From assembly GCA_009731375.1 (NCBI GenBank), contig BJOX01000001.1, positions 2,318,277-2,341,899 on the forward strand: a DNA stretch of 23,623 bases. The letters run 5' to 3'. The position numbers and the translations under genes are program-made. The DNA is from Paulinella micropora (lineage: Eukaryota; Cercozoa; Imbricatea; Euglyphida). Below are positions 20,376-23,623 of this stretch, in pieces. The notes below the pieces were generated by a model. That model was not told where the DNA came from, searched no databases, and worked only from the letters and a program-made list of their open reading frames with translations. Within the stretch, counting starts at the first letter, position 1. Each line of letters starts with the position of its first letter.

Positions 20376-23300
20376 TCACTCACTCACCTCATTCATCTCA
20401 CTCACCTCACTCACCTCACTCACTCACTCACTCACTCACTCACTCACTCACTTCACTCCACTCACTCACTCACTTCACTCCACTCACTCACTCACTCACT
20501 CACTCACTCACCTCACTCACCTCACTCACTCACTCACTCACTCACTCACTCACTTCACTCCACTCACTCACTCACTCACCTCACTCACTCACTCACTCAC
20601 CTCACTCACTCACCTCACTCACTCACCTCACTCACTCACCTCACTCACTCACTCACTNNNNNNNNNNNNNNNNNNNNNNNNNNNNNNNNNNNNNNNNNNN
20701 NNNNNNNNNNNNNNNNNNNNNNNNNNNNNNNNNNNNNNNNNNNNNNNNNNNNNNNNNNNNNNNNNNNNNNNNNNNNNNNNNNNNNNNNNNNNNNNNNNNN
20801 NNNNNNNNNNNNNNNNNNNNNNNNNNNNNNNNNNNNNNNNNNNNNNNNNNNNNNNNNNNNNNNNNNNNNNNNNNNNNNNNNNNNNNNNNNNNNNNNNNNN
20901 NNNNNNNNNNNNNNNNNNNNNNNNNNNNNNNNNNNNNNNNNNNNNNNNNNNNNNNNNNNNNNNNNNNNNNNNNNNNNNNNNNNNNNNNNNNNNNNNNNNN
21001 NNNNNNNNNNNNNNNNNNNNNNNNNNNNNNNNNNNNNNNNNNNNNNNNNNNNNNNNNNNNNNNNNNNNNNNNNNNNNNNNNNNNNNNNNNNNNNNNNNNN
21101 NNNNNNNNNNNNNNNNNNNNNNNNNNNNNNNNNNNNNNNNNNNNNNNNNNNNNNNNNNNNNNNNNNNNNNNNNNNNNNNCACTCACTCACTCACTCACTC
21201 ACTCACTCACTCACTCACCTCACTCACCTCACTCACTCACTCACTCACCTCACTCACCTCACTCACTCACTCACTCGCTCACCTCACTCACTCCTTCACT
21301 CACTCACTCACTCACTCACTCACTCACTCACCTCACCTCACCTCACCTCACCTCACCTCACCTCACTCCACTCCACTCCACTCCACTCCACTCACTCACT
21401 CACTCACTCACTCACTCACTCAACTCACTCACTCACTCACTCACTCACTCACTCACTCACCTCACCTCACCTCACCTCACCTCACTCCACTCCACTCCAC
21501 TCCACTTCACTCCGAGGTGAGGTGAAGTGAAGTGAGTGAGTGGAGTGGAGTGGAGTGGAGTGGAGTGAGGTGAGGTGAGGTGAGGTGAAGTGAAGTGAGT
21601 GAGTGAGTGAGTGAGTGAGTGAGTGAGTGAGGTGAGTGAGTGAGTGGAGTGGAGTGGAGTGGAGTGAGGTGAGGTGAGGTGAGGTGAGGTGAGGTGAAGT
21701 GAGTGAGTGAGTGGAGTGGGATGGAGTGGAGTGGAGTGAGGTGAAGTGAGGTGAAGTGAGTGAGTGAGTGAGTGAGTGGAGTGGGGTGGAGTGGAGTGAG
21801 GTGAGGTGAGGTGAGGTGAGGTGAGTTGAATGAGTGAGTGAGTGAGTGGAGTGGAGTGGAGTGCAGTGAGGTGAGGTGAGGTGAGGTGAGGTGAGTTGAA
21901 GTGAGTGAGTGAGTAAAGTGAGTGAAGTGAGTGAAGTGAAGTGAAGAAGTGAGTGAGTGAGGTGAAGTGAAGTGAGTGAGTGAGTGAGTGAGTGAGTGAA
22001 TGGAGTGGAGTGGAGTGGAGTGAGGTGAGGTGAGGTGAGGTGAGGTGAGGTGGAGGTGAGATGAGGTAAGTGAGTGAGTGAGTGGAGTGGAGTGGAGTGG
22101 AGTGGAGTGAGGTGAAGTGAGGTGAGGTGAGTGAGTGAGGTGAGGTGAGTGAGCGAGTGAGTGAGTGAGGTGAGTGAGTGAGTGAGTGCAGTGGAGTTCA
22201 CCTAACCTCACCTCGCTCCACTCCACTCCACTCCACTCCACTCCACTCCACTCCACTCACTCACTCACTCACTCACCTCACCTCACCTCACCTCACTCCA
22301 CTCCACTCCACTCCACTCCACTCCACTCCACTCACTCACTCACCTCACCTCACCTCACCTCACTCCACTCCACTCCACTCACTCACTCACTCACTCACTC
22401 CCTCACCTCACCTCACCTCACCTCACTCCACTCCACTCCACTCCACTCCACTCCACTCACTCACTCACTCACTCACTCACTCACTCACTCACCTCACCTC
22501 AACTCAACTCACTCCACTCCACTCCACTCACTTACTCACTCGCTCACCTCACTCACTCACTCACTCACTCACTCACTCACTCACTCACTCACTCACCTCA
22601 CCTCACCTCACCTCACCTCACCTCACTCCACTCCACTCCAATCCACTCCACTCCACTCCACTCACTAACTCACTAACTCACTCAACTCACTCACTCACTC
22701 ACTCACTCACTCACTCACTCACTCACCTCACCTCACCTCACCTCACCTCACCTCACCTCACTCCACTCCACTCCACTCCGAGGTGAGGTGAAGTGAAGTG
22801 AGTGAGTGAGTGGAGTGGAGTGGAGTGGAGTGGAGTGGAGTGAGGTGAGGCGAGGTGAGGTGAGGTGAGGTGAAGTGAAGTGAGTGAGTGAGTGAGTGAG
22901 TGGAGTGGAGTGGAGTGAGGTGAGGTGAGGTGAGGTGAGGTGAGGTGAAGTGAGTGAGTGAGTGGAGTGGAGTGAGGTGAAGTGAGGTGAAGTGAGTGAG
23001 TGAGTGAGTGGAGTGGGGTGGAGTGGAGTGAGGTGAGGTGAGGTGAGGTGAGTTGAGTGAGTGAGTGAGTGAGTGGAGTGGAGTGGAGCGGAGTGAGGTG
23101 AGGTGAGGTGAGGTGAGGTGAGGTGAGTTGAAGTGAGTGAGTGAGTGAGTGAGTAAAGTGAGTGAAGTGAGTGAAGTGAAGTGAAGTGAAGTGAGTGAGT
23201 GGAGTGAGGTGAGGTGAGGTGAAGTGAGTGAGTGAGTGAGTGAGTGAGTGGAGTGGAGTGGAGTGAGGTGAGGTGAGGTGAGGTGAGGTGAGGTGAGGTG

Positions 23301-23623
23301 AGATGAGGTAAGTGAGTGAGTGAGTGGAGTGGAGTGGAGTGGAGTGGAGTGGAGTGGAGTGGAGCGAGGTGAAGTGAGGTGAGGTGAGTGAGTGAGGTGA
23401 GGTGAGTGAGCGAGTGAGTGAGTGAGGTGAGTGAGTGAGTGAGTGGAGTGGAGTTCACCTAACCTCACCTCGCTCCACTCCACTCCACTCCACCCCACTC
23501 CACTCCACTCCACTCACTCACTCACTCACTCACCTCACCTCACCTCACTCCACTCCACTCCACTCCACTCCACTCCACTCCACTCCACTCCACTCCACTC
23601 CACTCACTCACTCACTCACTCAC
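20375..23623. repeat. CTCA/CCTCA/CCACT satellite with alternating strand (palindromic higher-order repeat)
   Basis: The + strand is C/T/A-only (CTCA, CCTCA and CCACT blocks) to about 21513, then G/A/T-only (complement) to about 22198, C/T/A to about 22779, G/A/T to about 23454, then C/T/A to the end. The flip CTCCGAGGTGAGGTGAAG occurs at 21511 and 22777. The flip GGAGTTCACCTAACCTCACC occurs at about 22194 and 23450. The period is about 1.26 kb. A 522-N gap spans 20658-21179. Long open frames here are artefacts. Confidence 0.93.

Overview
This is eukaryotic genomic DNA dominated by simple-sequence repeats, satellites and retroelement fragments, with ten runs of N. It contains spliceosomal introns with GT..AG borders, tRNA-type B boxes and a non-LTR-like retroelement fragment. 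The very short exons and microsatellite-filled introns suggest an intron-dense, repeat-rich protist, alga or invertebrate. I cannot name the species from the sequence.

The one clear host gene lies on the + strand from about 5235 (possibly 4513) to 16494 or beyond. It is easy to miss because no exon exceeds about 71 nt. Eleven micro-exons of 33-67 nt (5235-5279, 5706-5760, 6649-6704, 9113-9156, 11019-11067, 12672-12719, 13350-13398, 13980-14021, 14400-14432, 16089-16155, 16447-16494) each sit between AG and GT. All ten joins keep phase, giving an open chain of 178 codons. The product reads as the u-DENN/c-DENN core of a DENN-domain protein, a family of Rab guanine-nucleotide exchange factors, with segments such as [58 protein letters not shown] and DFLHAPLPYLIGM.

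The introns (0.3-2.4 kb) are almost pure microsatellite: GTAT, ATAC, ATCT, CT or hexamers. In nearly every one the repeat begins in the 5' splice site itself. Several also hold tandem truncated copies of the neighbouring exon: six of exon B, one of C, ten of E, one of G, one of H and about twelve of J. Copies either keep the donor and lie downstream of the parent exon, or keep the acceptor and lie upstream of it. Many copy-to-copy differences are synonymous. This exon-microsatellite architecture is the most unusual thing in the window.

Layout: 1-1592, inverted fragment, SINE-like block and a 493-bp tandem satellite; 1806-4400, SINE-like pieces, AAT arrays, poly-C and GC-rich dispersed repeats; 4513-16494 (or about 16681), the DENN gene, with retroelement remnants in the introns at 7054-10520; 16682-17310, ATCT array, short direct repeats and a perfect 21-bp hairpin; 17313-18291, trinucleotide arrays with SINE-like pieces; 18504-19827, a second copy of the GC-rich dispersed repeats; 19838-20374, CAT, TACA and CAAT arrays; 20375-23623, a CTCA/CCTCA/CCACT satellite that flips strand repeatedly to form a roughly 1.26-kb palindromic higher-order repeat.
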